Source: Okapia johnstoni
Lineage: Eukaryota > Chordata > Mammalia > Artiodactyla > Giraffidae
Length of the DNA stretch: 64,000 nt
Direction of reading: 5' to 3'
Assembly: GCA_024291935.2 (NCBI GenBank)
Contig: CM044312.1
Coordinates: 75,101,001-75,165,000, forward strand
Both the position numbers and the translations under genes were made by a program. Shown piece by piece: positions 11,100 through 22,867 of this stretch; position 1 is the first letter of the stretch, and each line of letters begins with the position of its first letter. Under the pieces are notes generated by a model. That model searched no databases. It had not been told where the DNA came from and worked only from the letters and a program-made list of their open reading frames with translations.

Positions 11100-11265
11100 A
11101 GAGGGAGTGAGTGTACAAGGGTAAAAATTAAACATGATTGGCTAGAAAGTGGTAACTGTTGAAGCTGAGTAATGGGTGCATGATGGGTCATTATACTATT
11201 CTTTCTACTTATACTTCCAATGACTGAAAATTTCCCAGTAAAAAGTTATATTAAAATGTTGCTCT
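11100..11265 (+). repeat. Old L1 (L1ME/L1MB-type) 3' UTR
   Basis: TGTTGAAGCTGAGTAATGGGTGC, TCATTATACTATTCTTTCTAC and TGAAAATTTCCCAGTAAAAAG follow the mammalian L1M 3'-UTR consensus. Confidence 0.7.
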
Positions 11266-12112
11266 TCAAATTAAATGAAACACAGCAAAAATGAAACCAG
11301 AGTCTTCAATAACCATCCCCTAATTTTTTTTAATACCTCCAATTGTTGATTACTTATGGTTCCACCAAACTAATTTGGCTAGCATAAATTCTTCATAAAA
11401 GGTAATGATCTCTTGGGTCCAAATTACTAGTTTGAAGCCATCCTTGAATTAATATTTATATATAAGACTACAGCAATTTGCATTTATTATTTGCAAATTT
11501 AATATCTCTAAAGAGTACTTGCTTTATATAAACAGTTTATGTATTACACAAGAGATTAAAAGAGATCTTTTTCATCTATCAAAGTTGACATTTCAAATAT
11601 TATTCTTTTTTTTCTTATTTTATAATTTTGTAACAGTAATTTGAAAATATGCATGTAAATAATGATGCATCAAGTCATTTAATGAGCATTTAATGTATTG
11701 AATAATACACATGTCCTATAAGATAAAATAGTAACTGATGAGTCCTTGAACACTGGTTTCACAAATACATTTTGAAAGGTAAACTAATTCTTTAAATCTG
11801 CCACAAACAATTCCTGAAATGATTTCATAGTCTACCTGGTTGGTAGGTTTCTAGAACTGAAATACTAATACGTTCTTATCCAAGCAGCTTTTGTTATGAT
11901 CATGAATCTCTAAAAACCCATTAAGGCTTAATTATAAATTTTTAATTCCACCTTGCTTCCTAGTTGGAAATAAATAAGTATGACATGTATTATAGATAAA
12001 ACTAAGAAAAAGATATTAAACTCTTTAGAGATCAGAAGACATTATCATTATTTAAAAAAAAAATCATATGGCAATACTTACAATACTTCGAAGACATCAC
12101 TTCTTTACTTAC

Positions 12113-12237
12113 CCTCGCCCTGGAAGAAGGTACACTTTAACAAAGGGGTCTGAATAGCCATTGTTGTCTCGAGGGACTAGGTTTCTTGCTTGGAGAATAT
12201 GTATTATGAGATTTCCAAGATCATAGTTGATTTGAAG
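12113..12237 (-). CDS. PCLO: PCLO coding exon: C2A domain, strands 1-3 and first Ca2+ loop
   Basis: This 125-nt exon encodes [17 protein letters not shown], then [20 protein letters not shown], ending LPGR plus GG. Asp24 and Asp30 of the exon (PRD and SDP) are the loop-1 Ca2+ ligands of a C2 domain, and SDPFVKVYL is the hallmark third strand. The acceptor is CCCTTTAAG before CTTCAA and the donor is CGAGG followed by GTAAGT. It ends in phase 2, so either the 27-nt cassette at 9281 or the piece at 1508 can follow in frame. Confidence 0.96.
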
Positions 12238-13074
12238 CTTAAAGGGACAGCAAATATTCCATGAACATTATTTTGTTTTTTAAAAAAACATATAATACAT
12301 TATCGTTCAATATTTTGCCAGTACTAAAAAAAAATTCTCATAAGAAGCATTAACTGTCACTTTCATTTTATTTGAAACTGAACAGACCAGTTAATGTCTA
12401 ATTTAATTGGGAGCTCCCAGGCACACATTAATTACTAGCAAATGTGCTGTTCATTCTTTCCACTGTGAAAGTTCTGGTCTGTCTAAAATTCATTTAGAAG
12501 GAAAATAACAGAGTGAATGCTAGTTACATTTTTAAACAACATTTCCACTGTTAGGAAAAGCAGAAATGTTTATGTTCATAAATACAATTGCCAGAATTTT
12601 GAAAATAAATTAATTGATACATTTATTAGAAAATCTCTTTTGCATTTCATCAAATAGTTAACAGGGGGTGGAATCATTATTTAAACACAAATACGTTAGT
12701 ACTGAATTGTCAGGATATTTAAGAATGTGCAATTCGATTTCTTTCTATATTACACTAGCTTATAAACCTGTAGCTTTTCTTTTTGTGCCTGCTTTCTTAA
12801 CAGAGTGAGGTTAAGATAATAAAATACAACTGTACTTTAATCTAAGAAACTGAAAAAAGAGGCATTGTCTCATAGATGTCTAACGGCTGTTGTAAAGTTG
12901 TCACTGAATAGTAAAAGACTTACCATTCAAACTAAATTTTAAGAAGCCAGCATGATTCAAAATAATTGAATTAACCAATTTTTCTCCTTCAAAAATGAAA
13001 AATTCCTTTGGCATCATTTAGAATAGGACAATTCTATTTGATGCTGTTTCAATTTATCAAATAACAGAAAGGAA

Positions 13075-13304
13075 AGTGAAAGTGTTAGTTGCTCAGTTGT
13101 ATCCGACTCTTTGTGACCCCATGGATTGTGCAGACCCTATGGACTGTAGCCTGCCAGGCTCCTCTGTCCATGGGATTTCCCAGGGAAGAATATTGGAGAG
13201 GGTAGCCATTTCCTTCTCCAGGGGATCTAGCCAACCCAGGGCTCGAACCCAGGCCTCCTGCATTGTAGGTCGATTCTTTACTGCCTGAGCCACCAAGGGA
13301 GCCC
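13075..13304 (-). mobile_element. Bov-tA SINE with 13-bp target duplication
   Basis: On the minus strand the tRNA-derived head GGGCTCCCTTGGTGGCTCAG leads into the BovA body. TAACAGAAAGGAA is repeated at 13062-13074 and 13305-13317. A short internal duplication of the GACCCCATGGATTGT segment is present near 13117-13148. Confidence 0.93.
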
Positions 13305-14224
13305 TAACAGAAAGGAAGAAATCTATACTTTGAAAAGGAAACACCATAAATAAAAAATGAACATACTTTTTATAATCGTGCAAAACAGATATGCTATATT
13401 TATGTTGAAAATGGAATGACTTAGATGAGTCAGCCTTCATTTAAAATTTAATAAAATTAAAATGATTTACTGATTTCAGCATAATTTTGATCTGGTTATG
13501 TTTTGTGGCAGAAAAGGAATCTTTGATCAGTTTTCTCAGTACAGAAAGCTCCAGGGTCTCACTGACCACCATGAAAGCAATATGAAACATGAAACAAAGA
13601 GCCATGAAGGAAGAGGAGAAATAAGAAGTCTAGGACTGCAGTAACTGTGTTTTAATGGAGTACTAAAATACAGGAATTATTCTGCAATTAATTTCACTGA
13701 GGTTTAGAACAGCTTCCAAATTTTTAAGGAGAAAATTTCTCCCATTTTTTTCCTTTCTCTGATAGCCTAAAAGTCCACTTTTAACTGGTGAGGCAGCAAA
13801 ATCATTTCTTATTGAAATAGAAATTTGCAGGATACCCTAAGAGAATGCTTTCCAAAGTATACTCTGTAAATTTGGTGCCTTAGGGAATACTTAGAGTTGC
13901 TCAGATGTTACATGTGAGAGAAAATGAGATGCCCCCAGTAACCCTTAACCAGACCTATTCCATTCTGGCAATTCACTGTTTGGGTGTTTACACAAGGTTT
14001 CTTCTGGAATAAGGCTTTGCTAAAAAACAGAAGATAAAATATAAAAAAAATGAAATCACTGTCATAAGAAAGTATCTCCCCTCGCCATCCTCCCCCTCCC
14101 CTAAAAAAACGAAAAAGGAAAGGAAAGCAAAGCAAATATCCTGGGAGTTGAAAATATTAGAGCAAATTTCTACTACAAAATTACATTTAGCACTGAAGTG
14201 AAAAGAAAATAAGAACAAAACAAA

Positions 14225-14585
14225 TGAATTTACTTACAAAACAGAAACCGACTCACAGACAATGAACTTATAGTTGTCGGTGGGGGACCAGGGGGAAAGG
14301 ATGAAGGAGAAGGGATAGTTAGGGAATTTGTGATGGACTTGTACACACTACCATATTTAAAATGGCTAACCAACAAGGACACGCTGTACAGCACATGGAA
14401 CTCTGCTCAATGTCATGTGGCAGCCTGGATGGGAGGGGAGTTAGGGGGAGAATGGATATATATGTATGTATGTATACATATATATATGGCTGAGTGCCTT
14501 TGCTGTTCACCTGAAACTATCACAATATTGTTTGTTAATAGCTATACCCCAATTCAAAATAAAAAGGTTTTAGAAAAGAAACCTT
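14225..14585 (+). repeat. Ruminant L1 3' end
   Basis: ACTTACAAAACAGAAACCGAC, the G-rich run GGTGGGGGACCAGGGGG and CACCTGAAACTATCACAATATTG are followed by an A-rich end. An open frame across it (14330-14725) is not a gene. It includes a TATG/TA-rich stretch at 14454-14487. Confidence 0.8.
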
Positions 14586-16080
14586 TCAGTAAAAAACAAA
14601 TTATAACCAGCCAAAAGGAAACCCAGCACATGTTGGCCCTTGAGCAAGAAGTTAAAAAAATGAGACAAAGAAAGAGATATTATGAATCAGAATATCTAAC
14701 ATTTTCTTTGCTGCATGTGAAATGAAAAGAGATCACCTTTGGCTTTCTAGAAGTGAGAAATAGCAGTGAGACAGCAAGATCGAGAACACATAGGTGATTT
14801 CAGTTCCATCCTGCTGGGTCCTTCTTATTAAGGTGCCCATGTTCCCTGCTTTTTCTTCATTTCCACTCTCACTCTCCCCTCTGCTTCAATCAGGGCATGC
14901 CCAGATGACAACTGATTTCTTTGTCTTTGCGTCCTCCTCTTTTTAATACTTCCTAGAGGCTGTGGCTCTATGAATTTCTATGACATATTTGTTTCAGTTA
15001 GCCTCTCCCTCACTCTAAAATATTTCCTGATCACTCTATTATGTCGTAGCTAACATCCTTCGGCTTCTGTTCAAGGTTCTGTTAATTTAGTCTTAACTTA
15101 TCTCTACAGGAACATTTTCCTGCAGCAGAGCAGATCTCCTTTCATTACCCTCTGGCAGCAGAATCGTTCCTTGTACTATTTCTTCTTCCAGGAAAACACT
15201 TCTTTTTCTATGCTTATCCTCAAATTACTTCAAATCTCTGTTACCCTTTGTGAAAATGTAGTAGATGCAACTAAGACTCACTGTTCTTTTCCCTTATCGA
15301 AAATGTACTATCTTCAAATAGCTATTATTTTCTATTTTGTTAATTCTTTTCACATGACATTTCTTACCTACCCTAAATTACTTTTTGGTATCCTCTAAAG
15401 TATCATTTTTCTAACTTTTCTGAATCTGCCGATTTATGATACAATATATAAACACAGAAACATGCACACAGAACTAAAAAAAAAAAAAAATAATGATTTA
15501 AACTATTTTCTTCTATCTTCCTGGTCAAAATCCTCTCAATTAATTTGATAAATTACAGATTGGTTATGACCTCTAGTATGAAAAACACTGCTCTAGAAGT
15601 ACTGTTCGGCAATTATTTAGCAATTGTTGACCAGAGGAAGAAAAGAGGACAGCATTAGACTCATGAAACTCTCAGTGAGAAACCTTCAAATTTCCAGGAG
15701 AATCTGTCATGTTTGAAACACATTCAACAACTCTAAAGTAAATGAGACTTAATACATTGATACTGTCAAGGTATTAGGTAGATTTCAAAATAAAGAATTC
15801 CAGAGGTATAATTAGATTTAATAAAACATATATTGTATTAAAATACTTAAACCTATATATGTCATAAAACAGGAAAGGTTCTAATAGTGCTTACAATCTC
15901 AATAGACCAATGGGAAAAAGAACCACAAAAGATGGTTAACTACCCGCACTGTAGGGAAACAAATGGAGCAAGCTTACTACCGGTCAAAGGCCCGGTCTCC
16001 CTATGTACACATCATATTGGCCTTATAGTAATAATTAACTGGAAAAGGAAAATTCATAATATTTAAAAAATACTTTTTAA

Positions 16081-16100
16081 AATTACTTTTAAAAGTAATT
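16081..16100. repeat. Perfect 20-bp palindrome
   Basis: AATTACTTTT is followed immediately by its reverse complement AAAAGTAATT. Further ACTTTT/AAAAGT units surround it (16068-16135), giving an A/T-rich array able to form hairpins. Confidence 0.85.
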
Positions 16101-18144
16101 ACTTTTAAAAATACTTTTTAAAAAAATACTTTTTTTCATTAATTAATGTTAGAAATGAGAGCAATCAAAGAAGACAGCTATATTCCAGGTCTTGTTCTGT
16201 GCAATATTAAAAATAATGTGAAATCATTGGTAAAGTTATGGAGAAGGGGTTAAATTTTCTAAGCCATATATCCTTTATTAGTAAAGCTCATTTACATGAA
16301 TGGCCATTTAGTAACACTGAAACTATGCTCTGGATGCAAAGGATAAACTGCTAGTTATGTTTACTTAATTCTTTTACTGTTTAACTTTTAAGGAAAGCAA
16401 AGGAGTTGAGAAAAAGAAGGACTACACAAGTTCCTGAAACTCTATCTCAATTAAAGATGGGAAGTTTCCTAAAACTAGATATCCATGAATCTCAGTGAGC
16501 AAGGCTGAGGGACAACTAGAGATAAAATGTCAAAAATGAGATTAAAAAAACCCCAAGTAATGATTGATAATGTATTTTGTTTTGATTTCATTTTGATGGT
16601 TGTAACTCATTTGAAATATGATCATGAAAACATAACTAGATTCAATGCAGAGAATAAACTTATGGACAGATTTCAAATGTTCCAGGGTGTGGCAATGAAC
16701 TCATAAAGGCACACAAGGATACAATAATATCTGTGTACAGTGGGCAACCTACCAGCTCCAGGTAGTTATGCTTTAAGATTAGAGACAAACATTTTTTTTC
16801 AGTGATGTTATACCTTTGTGAAGCTGGTTTTTGATGACTGTGGTGATAAAAAAAATGTACTGCAAGGAAATTAGTGTGATCAGCGTGGAAGAGGAAATGA
16901 GAGTGTCAGTGTCCAAACCAATTCCACCAGCTGAATAGCTGTGCAGTGTCTGTCAGGCACACATATCCCACTGATAAATAATTTTAGTTTATAACAATGA
17001 AATAGATACATTATTGTATTTCATTTTATGTATTATTTTTCCAATGGTTACTAAGACATTAGGACATAAATACTAGTTAAATTGTTGTGACCTAACTACA
17101 CAATAAGTATTTCTAGTACACAATTTAGGTATTTCTTTTGGTATAAGGGCAGTGTGAAAAAATTACTGAGCTGTTGTGTGCTGTGATAGAAAAGTCTGGG
17201 AGAGCAAGGGCCTATTTCATTAGAACACTTAAAAATAGTAAGCATTTTAGTTGACATTTATTTATACCATGACTTGGGAGAAATTATTCAGATTTTAAAG
17301 ATAATCTGAAGAAAATCTGATTATATTTCAGAAATAAAACAGCTTGAGGCAGTAAAATAAAAAATTTAGAGGCAAAAATTCATATTGAATTAGTAAACAA
17401 AATAATTTAAAATGGTCACATGTATGTATATAACATAATTTAAACCTATATCTAAAGGATTAGATTCACATTTTACTTATATTTACTCAGAAGCAATCAC
17501 TTAAAATGGAACATTATTAATAGATTAATAATTACTTATGAATAATCACTCAAAATATTTAATAGGTGGTATTCTAAATATACATAATTAATGTATAATT
17601 ATGCTATGGTTTAAATATTTTTGTTTTAATGTACTCCATTATATTAATGTTTTATAATTTAATATACAGTTAGCCTCATAACTAATAAAAACAAAAAGAG
17701 GTTAAAATTATAATTTTCTAAGTTAACTGAAGAATATATGCTATATTTGAACATATTACCTGACTCATAAACATGTAAGCTTCAGACAATTGCTCAGTAT
17801 TTCTCTAATCTCTCAATGTCAATATTTTAACATTGTAAGATTTGGAGAACAAATAAAAATAAGTATTGCCTTTTATGCATATTATACAATGATGGGTTGA
17901 GAAACATCATTAAGTTTATTCATTTTAAGAAACTCAGTGCCAGCTAAATGTTGATGATAAATCCTCCAAAAGATGAATAGGTAATAGTCCCTTTCTTCAA
18001 GAGTGTTGACATCTATTCACTATATATTTCTGTAGGTATATATAAAATCTCACTAATAACCAGATTTGATTATTGTTATTACTACTAATAAGAATTAAAA
18101 AGCAATCTATATACCATCACTGTCAAGTAGGTTATTTCAAATAC

Positions 18145-18625
18145 TCTAGTAGTCACTTTAAAAATGTAAAAATAAATGATAAAATTAATTTTTAAAGACA
18201 TACTTTGTTTATTTGTCTGCACCAGGTCTCAGCTACACCTCATTGGTAGCATGCGGATGTTTTAGTTGGGTATGTTGGACCTTTAGTTGTGATATGTAAG
18301 ATCTAGTTCCCTGACCAGGGGTCAAACCTGGCCCCTTGAATTGGGAGTACGAAGTTTTAGCCACTGGACCATCAGGAAAGTCTTGTGCAATTAATTTCTA
18401 CTGACATATTTTATTTGATGCAATTTATTAAAAATACTATAATTTCATCATGAAATCAATATAAAAATGTAATGAGCTATTTTACATGTTTTTTAATACT
18501 ATATTTAAAATCTGTTGCATAATTCACATATACAGCATATCTCAATTAGGACTAGCACACTTGAAGTGTTTAATTGCCACAGGTGGCTAGCAGCCACTGT
18601 CATGGACAGTGAAGCGCTATAGCTG
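18145..18625 (+). mobile_element. Mammal-wide DNA transposon relic, interrupted by a CHR SINE
   Basis: The left piece (to 18191) and right piece (from 18389) form one continuous element when the SINE is removed. The right side carries CATATCTCAATTAGGACTAGC, ...AATTGCCACAGGTGGCTAGC and ends near GTCATGGACAGTG, close to the common element with the CAGCGCTGTCCAATAG-type end. I recognise the family but do not recall its name with certainty. Confidence 0.6.
18192..18388 (-). mobile_element. CHR-type tRNA-Glu SINE
   Basis: On the minus strand it reads GACTTTCCTGATGGTCCAGTGG, then CCCCTGGTCAGGGAACTAG, and ends in an A-rich tail near 18195-18215. AATTAATTT flanks it at 18183-18191 and 18389-18397. 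This matches the cetartiodactyl CHR family. Confidence 0.75.
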
Positions 18626-19469
18626 TTTCAGCCAAACCTCTGTAAAACTACACAGGTCATACTTATGGCATAGAAAAGAATTACCACATATCATAAAATG
18701 TGTCAGTATCATTTCCTTGATGTTTGTCCTATAATACCTGTGTTCATCTTGCAATCATTACCAAAAAAGTTCACATAACCAAAAAAAACTGTATTTTTTA
18801 CTCCCATAATATTATAAAGACTCACAGGTGCCACTGATATTTTAATTTAATTTTATTTTGTTATGGTCTATGTAAGCTACTCTACTACATGTTTAGGGAG
18901 CTATAGAGAAAATAAGAAATGGTTTTTGGTTCTTAATGAGTGTGCAGCCCATTTAGGAGGATAAAATGAGCAAACAAGTAACTATAATCAAGATATAAAT
19001 TGTTTTAATAGATACATAAAGCATCTGGCACTTTGGAGGGAGGGAAGGTGAAGAGAAGGATAACTCTGACTTTCAGGAAGGATTAGAATATGGAAAGGCT
19101 TAGTAGAGGAAGTGTTTCTGTTATTTTTGTTTATCATTTTCTGCAGATTGTAGAGTAAAAGCAAGGCATGGCAAATAACGTGTTTCAATTTATAATTTTC
19201 TAGGCTTCTCCTCTATTTATTATCCCTATATCTTTTGTATACCATGACTTGTGCATACAATTTTCTGTTTCTCGTTATTTATTTTTTTTTTTTTCAGTGC
19301 ATTCTCTTCTTCAATGTTGGTTCCTTTTCCCCCTTTACCTAACTGGTTCATTAGCTAAATGCCAGCTTTCCTAACCCACTGTCCTAGCTCCCTCTGCAGT
19401 TTTTAATGATCACCAACATTATAGCTTTACTGAATTTGTTTATATATCATTCTTCATCTATACTTAGAT

Positions 19470-19658
19470 CAGCACTTCTTAAACTTCAAGCGGTATCACA
19501 CTCACTTGGAGAACTTATTAAAACTCAGGTTGCTTGGTCTTATCCCTGGAGCTTCTGATTCAGAAGGCATAAAGGTAGGATCAAGAATTTGCATTTTTAA
19601 TAAGTTCTTGCCTGATGCTGGTGCTATTGGACTGAACAGGCTTTAAGAACCACTAGTC
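19470..19658 (+). mobile_element. MER5A hAT relic
   Basis: GCACTTCTTAAACTTCAAGC on the left and AGGCTTTAAGAACCACTAG on the right are matching inverted ends. The interior has GAGCTTCTGATTCAGAAGG and GAATTTGCATTTTTAATAAG, as in MER5A. Length is about 189 bp. Confidence 0.85.
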
Positions 19659-20749
19659 TACATAATACACAGGGATGGATTTTATCCATCTTTGTATCTT
19701 GCATACAAATTATGACTCACGGTACTGAAGGTGGCATGTAAAAATGTCCTTGGAAAGTAGAATGAGTTGATAACCCTAATAAATAGAGTACTTAGTAGCG
19801 AAGCTATTGTAAAGATCTGACAACGTTAAGTTTACTGTGATAACCTTCCAAGGAACATCCCTCTTTCCCAGGTAGAGGCAGGGAAGCTGACATTTCAGGT
19901 AGCAGGGGTGAATTTTAAACAGGATAGGGACCTAATCCTATCATTGTGTCACAGATCCATAGTTGCAGGGTAGATTAAGAGGTAGGAAGAGAGACTGGTG
20001 AGTGGAGTGACTAGTAGTTAAGTGCAATACTGCAGGTAAAAAAGAATAATGCTTTACTAAATGAAATTGGCAAGTTCAGAAAAGATGGAAAATTATTAGA
20101 GACTTATCAAAAGACTAGAATTCACAGCACTAGGATTCAATGAGTCAAAAGAAAAGATGAGACAATGGTGCTTTTATATTTTGACTTAATTTTCTGGGAG
20201 GATGGTGACGTCAAATGCTGAAATAAAAAAAAAATCTGGATGACAGGGTCATAGAATTTGTTGTGCTTGGTGTGAAAACTTTGTTAGCAGAGTTTGTCAT
20301 GTCTTTAGGTCTTCTGTGTGAAGATACTGAGAAATCTGAAATGGTATCAGCCTGTAACTTTGGAGACAGGGCACCTCCATGAGGTAGTTCTTCAAAATTA
20401 ATACATAATTGCATGTGGTAAAATATAGTTGTGTAAAAATTTATTTTGAAATTGAGTCTATCTTTGAACTTATTCCTCATGAAACCATAAAAACTTTGTT
20501 TTCTGAAGTCCAGTCAACTTATCCAACCATAGCCTGACCTTCCTATATATATTTCACCACATAAAGAAAAACCTTTATGTTTAAATAAACAAAAAAAACC
20601 CTTTTAAATGTATTTATCAATCATGAAGAGAGTTTCTCTATTAATAAGAGGAAATTTCTATTAAGACATGATACTATATTTCCTATCTCCTAATTTGAAT
20701 AAGGAGCTAGAAAATGAGTAATTTAGAGGTTGCATTGGGCATGTCTCAC

Positions 20750-20964
20750 CTTGCCGCTGCTGTGTTTCTTTTTGCTCACTGAGGGTGATCCTGGCTGCCC
20801 AGGACTGGGAACGGAACTGGATCCTGCTGATGTAGGACCTGAATGAACGTGAGATCCTTTCTCAACAACAGATGACAGAACCAGTGGTGACTGCTGTAGT
20901 GAGACCTTCTGGAGCTCTGCTGCCAACTGCTTGGGATCAACCCCTGGGGATTTCGCTTTATCCA
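20750..20964 (-). CDS. PCLO: PCLO coding exon: Ser/Pro-rich linker between PDZ and C2A
   Basis: This 215-nt exon encodes [20 protein letters not shown], a stretch rich in Ser, Pro and Gly (...[16 protein letters not shown]...), and a basic end KKKHSSGK. The acceptor is TTTTGTTGCAG before TGGATAAAG. The donor is GGCAAG followed by GTGAGA, phase 0. Low complexity and Pro/Ser content indicate a disordered tether between PDZ and C2A. From memory the human protein reads HSSK at this point, so the extra Gly before the last Lys may be a lineage difference or a slightly shifted splice site. A longer open frame reaching 21052 is intron read-through. Confidence 0.95.
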
Positions 20965-21409
20965 CTGCAACAAAACCAAATGGCTTCACATATTCTGTTT
21001 CATAGGTACTTAATACCATGGAACTTATCTGAGTTCTAGATGACAAAGTCAAAATGTTATATAAAACAATTTAAATTAAAAAGAAAATACATGCAAGTAT
21101 ATCTTTACAAATCTATTTCTAAGGAAGTCTAGAAGGTTCAGAGAAAAATTAAAGAGTACTGAATTACAGAGGAAATTTGAGGTTCCTATTATATCATCAG
21201 AAAAATGTTTGTAAATGTTTTATACAGAGAACTGCATGCATGACAAAATACTCTATTTTATTCACTGGAATTTAATTTGCATGATCGGTTGTTTTTATTT
21301 CTTGAAATCTTATATATCTATTTTTCTTAGGGGAAATTTCAAAGAATATATTTACATTTGCAGACGTATGAAAATTTCTACAGGTTTTGGTCTGCTCTGT
21401 TTAGTGCCA

Positions 21410-21475
21410 TAACCCAGACTCTTAGAGATATTGGCTATAGCATAGGAAGTGCTTGGTAAATATTTATTGAACACA
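21410..21475 (+). repeat. L2/MIR-type 3' end
   Basis: GCATAGGAAGTGCTTGGTAAAT followed by ATTTATTGAACACAG matches the terminus shared by L2 and MIR elements. Confidence 0.5.
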
Positions 21476-21650
21476 GGAACAACAATATATTTAATTTTAT
21501 AAATGAGCTAAATTTATAGACTATATCCGCTATCTAAGAAAAAGTTAAATCTACTTCACTGTGTACGTATATATTACATTGATTTTTATTTATTATAAAA
21601 GGCAATCGAAAGTTTCAGTAGTGTTCCAAAACTCAGCTATGCTAAAAAGA

Positions 21651-21800
21651 ATCTGCTGCTGCTGCTGCTGCTAAGTCGCTTCAGTCGTGTCCAACTCTGT
21701 GCAGCCCCACAGACGGCAGCCCACCAGGCTCCTCTGTCCCTGGGATTCTCCAGGCAACAATACCGGAGTGGGTTGCCATTTCCTTCTCCAATGCATGCAT
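21651..21800 (-). mobile_element. Bov-A2 SINE, one monomer
   Basis: A (CTG) run leads into CTAAGTCGCTTCAGTCGTGTCC and ends TTTCCTTCTCCAATGCATG, one BovA unit in reverse orientation. The second monomer is missing. Confidence 0.88.
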
Positions 21801-22157
21801 CTAGTATTATCCAAAAGGTATATAGGACCTAAAATAAATGACTCCATGGATTACTTTCATATGATGAATTTAATTTGAAAGAATTCAAAGCGTGAATTCA
21901 CACAGTAAGAATTTCATGTGAATTTTCTTTAATGGCTCTAACATGTATATATGTGTTTGCCTAGAATACTAAAATGAAACTACAATGCTTCTGATTTTCT
22001 TAGTTACATAAATATATAAACATCCATATGTCCATACATTTATTTTTGCCTATATCTATGTTTGTGTCTATATCTTCATCTACAGCTTCATCTGCCTCTA
22101 CAACTGCTTCTCCATCTCCATCTTCACCACACTTGGAAGCAGACTGCTTTCACCTAC

Positions 22158-22225
22158 CAGCTTTTGGTGGTTCATGGAGTTCTAGGTGCTGGGAATTTTC
22201 AGAATCTGACAGCATATTGAGGTCC
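22158..22225 (-). CDS. PCLO: PCLO short coding exon: C-terminal side of PDZ
   Basis: This 68-nt exon is too short for ordinary ORF finding. It encodes the completed Leu, DLNMLSDSENSQ, ...HLELHEPPKA and a G that starts the next Val codon. The acceptor is AATTTTTAG before GGACC and the donor is GCTG followed by GTAGGT. It joins the PDZ closing strand to the Ser/Pro linker. Flanking introns are short for this gene (533 bp upstream, 1193 bp downstream). Confidence 0.95.
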
Positions 22226-22758
22226 CTAAAAATTAAAACAAAAAAAAATTTAGAAAGCAATTGAGGAAGTCTGAGACAAAAGGTCCCTTTTCCCAACTAC
22301 ACTGAATATTTTTTTCAGTAGGTAAATGAGAAGTGGTTAATGATATAAAGCAATTTCAAAGCATGCTCACCCTTCTAACCAAATATATATTTGCAATGCT
22401 GTTAAAAGTCAGCTGATAAAAATGATTATTTAAGGTGAAATCTTTATGGATTAAATATAAGTTCATTTTGAAATACTGTACAAATCCATGAAATCTAAAT
22501 GGGTTTAGGCTTTCATTTAAATGATGCGTGTTTCAAGAAAATCATGAAAGGGGACATAATCACAAACAAAATTAGCTGAATTCTTTCTGTGCTTTAGACT
22601 TTGATTCTGAACACAAGACATCTATAAACTTGCATTCACTTTATTTTCTAATTACAAGAAATCTTGCTGACTGGCAAAGGTTCCACCTTAACAATTTTAA
22701 ATTAAAAGAGGCATGAATAGCCAAAAAAATGGAAACAAAAAGATGGGGAAAAACTCAC

Positions 22759-22867
22759 AGTCTTACACATATTTCTGCTTCCCCATTTTGCTGACTAATG
22801 ATACTCTGCACTTCTTCATATGTTTTAGAAGTTAAAGGAATTCCATTCCACTCCAATACTTGCATGC
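22759..22867 (-). CDS. PCLO: PCLO coding exon: PDZ domain, C-terminal half
   Basis: This 109-nt exon encodes [19 protein letters not shown] and then ...[21 protein letters not shown] is the fourth-strand motif of PDZ domains (VLxVNG-like), followed by the long helix [10 protein letters not shown] that lines the ligand groove and by a closing strand. The acceptor is CTTTTTAG before GCATGC. The donor is AGACT followed by GTGAGT, leaving CT, which the next exon completes to a Leu codon. A methionine-started frame extending upstream (up to 22955) is intron read-through, not coding. Confidence 0.97.

Larger units (their letters stand above)
9308..12112. other. PCLO intron between the C2A cassette and first C2A exon
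   Basis: L1 fragments and an AT microsatellite are listed separately. Stretches 9308-10060, 10240-10500 and 11270-12112 show nothing I can name. Confidence 0.55.
12238..20749. other. PCLO intron, expected short exon not found
   Basis: It contains a Bov-tA, an L1 3' end, a CHR-type SINE nested in a DNA transposon, and a MER5A relic. From knowledge of Piccolo a short exon (about 17 codons, PTDGTKVV...GEIQ) should lie here between the linker exon and LQINYD. I searched by eye for the conserved His-Pro and Gly-Glu-Ile codons on the minus strand without success. Stretches 14720-16060, 16110-18140 and 19660-20740 are otherwise unassigned. Confidence 0.5.
20965..22157. other. PCLO intron
   Basis: It contains one half-length Bov-A2 SINE (21651-21800) and an L2-like tail near 21410-21475. 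Nothing else is recognised. Confidence 0.55.

Noticed and set aside
14330..14725. 131-codon plus-strand frame as a gene
   Set aside because: Its first two thirds are the L1 3' end, and the rest is A-rich sequence with no recognisable family.
16661..16690. Minus-strand LPHPGTFEI as the missing HPITGEI exon
   Set aside because: Only His-Pro and Glu-Ile agree, there is no VVS before it and no splice donor at the right place.
20723..21052. 109-codon minus-strand frame as a complete small protein
   Set aside because: Its middle is the PCLO linker exon. The N-terminal part lies upstream of a good acceptor at 20964 and the C-terminal part passes the donor at 20749, so it is exon plus intron read-through.
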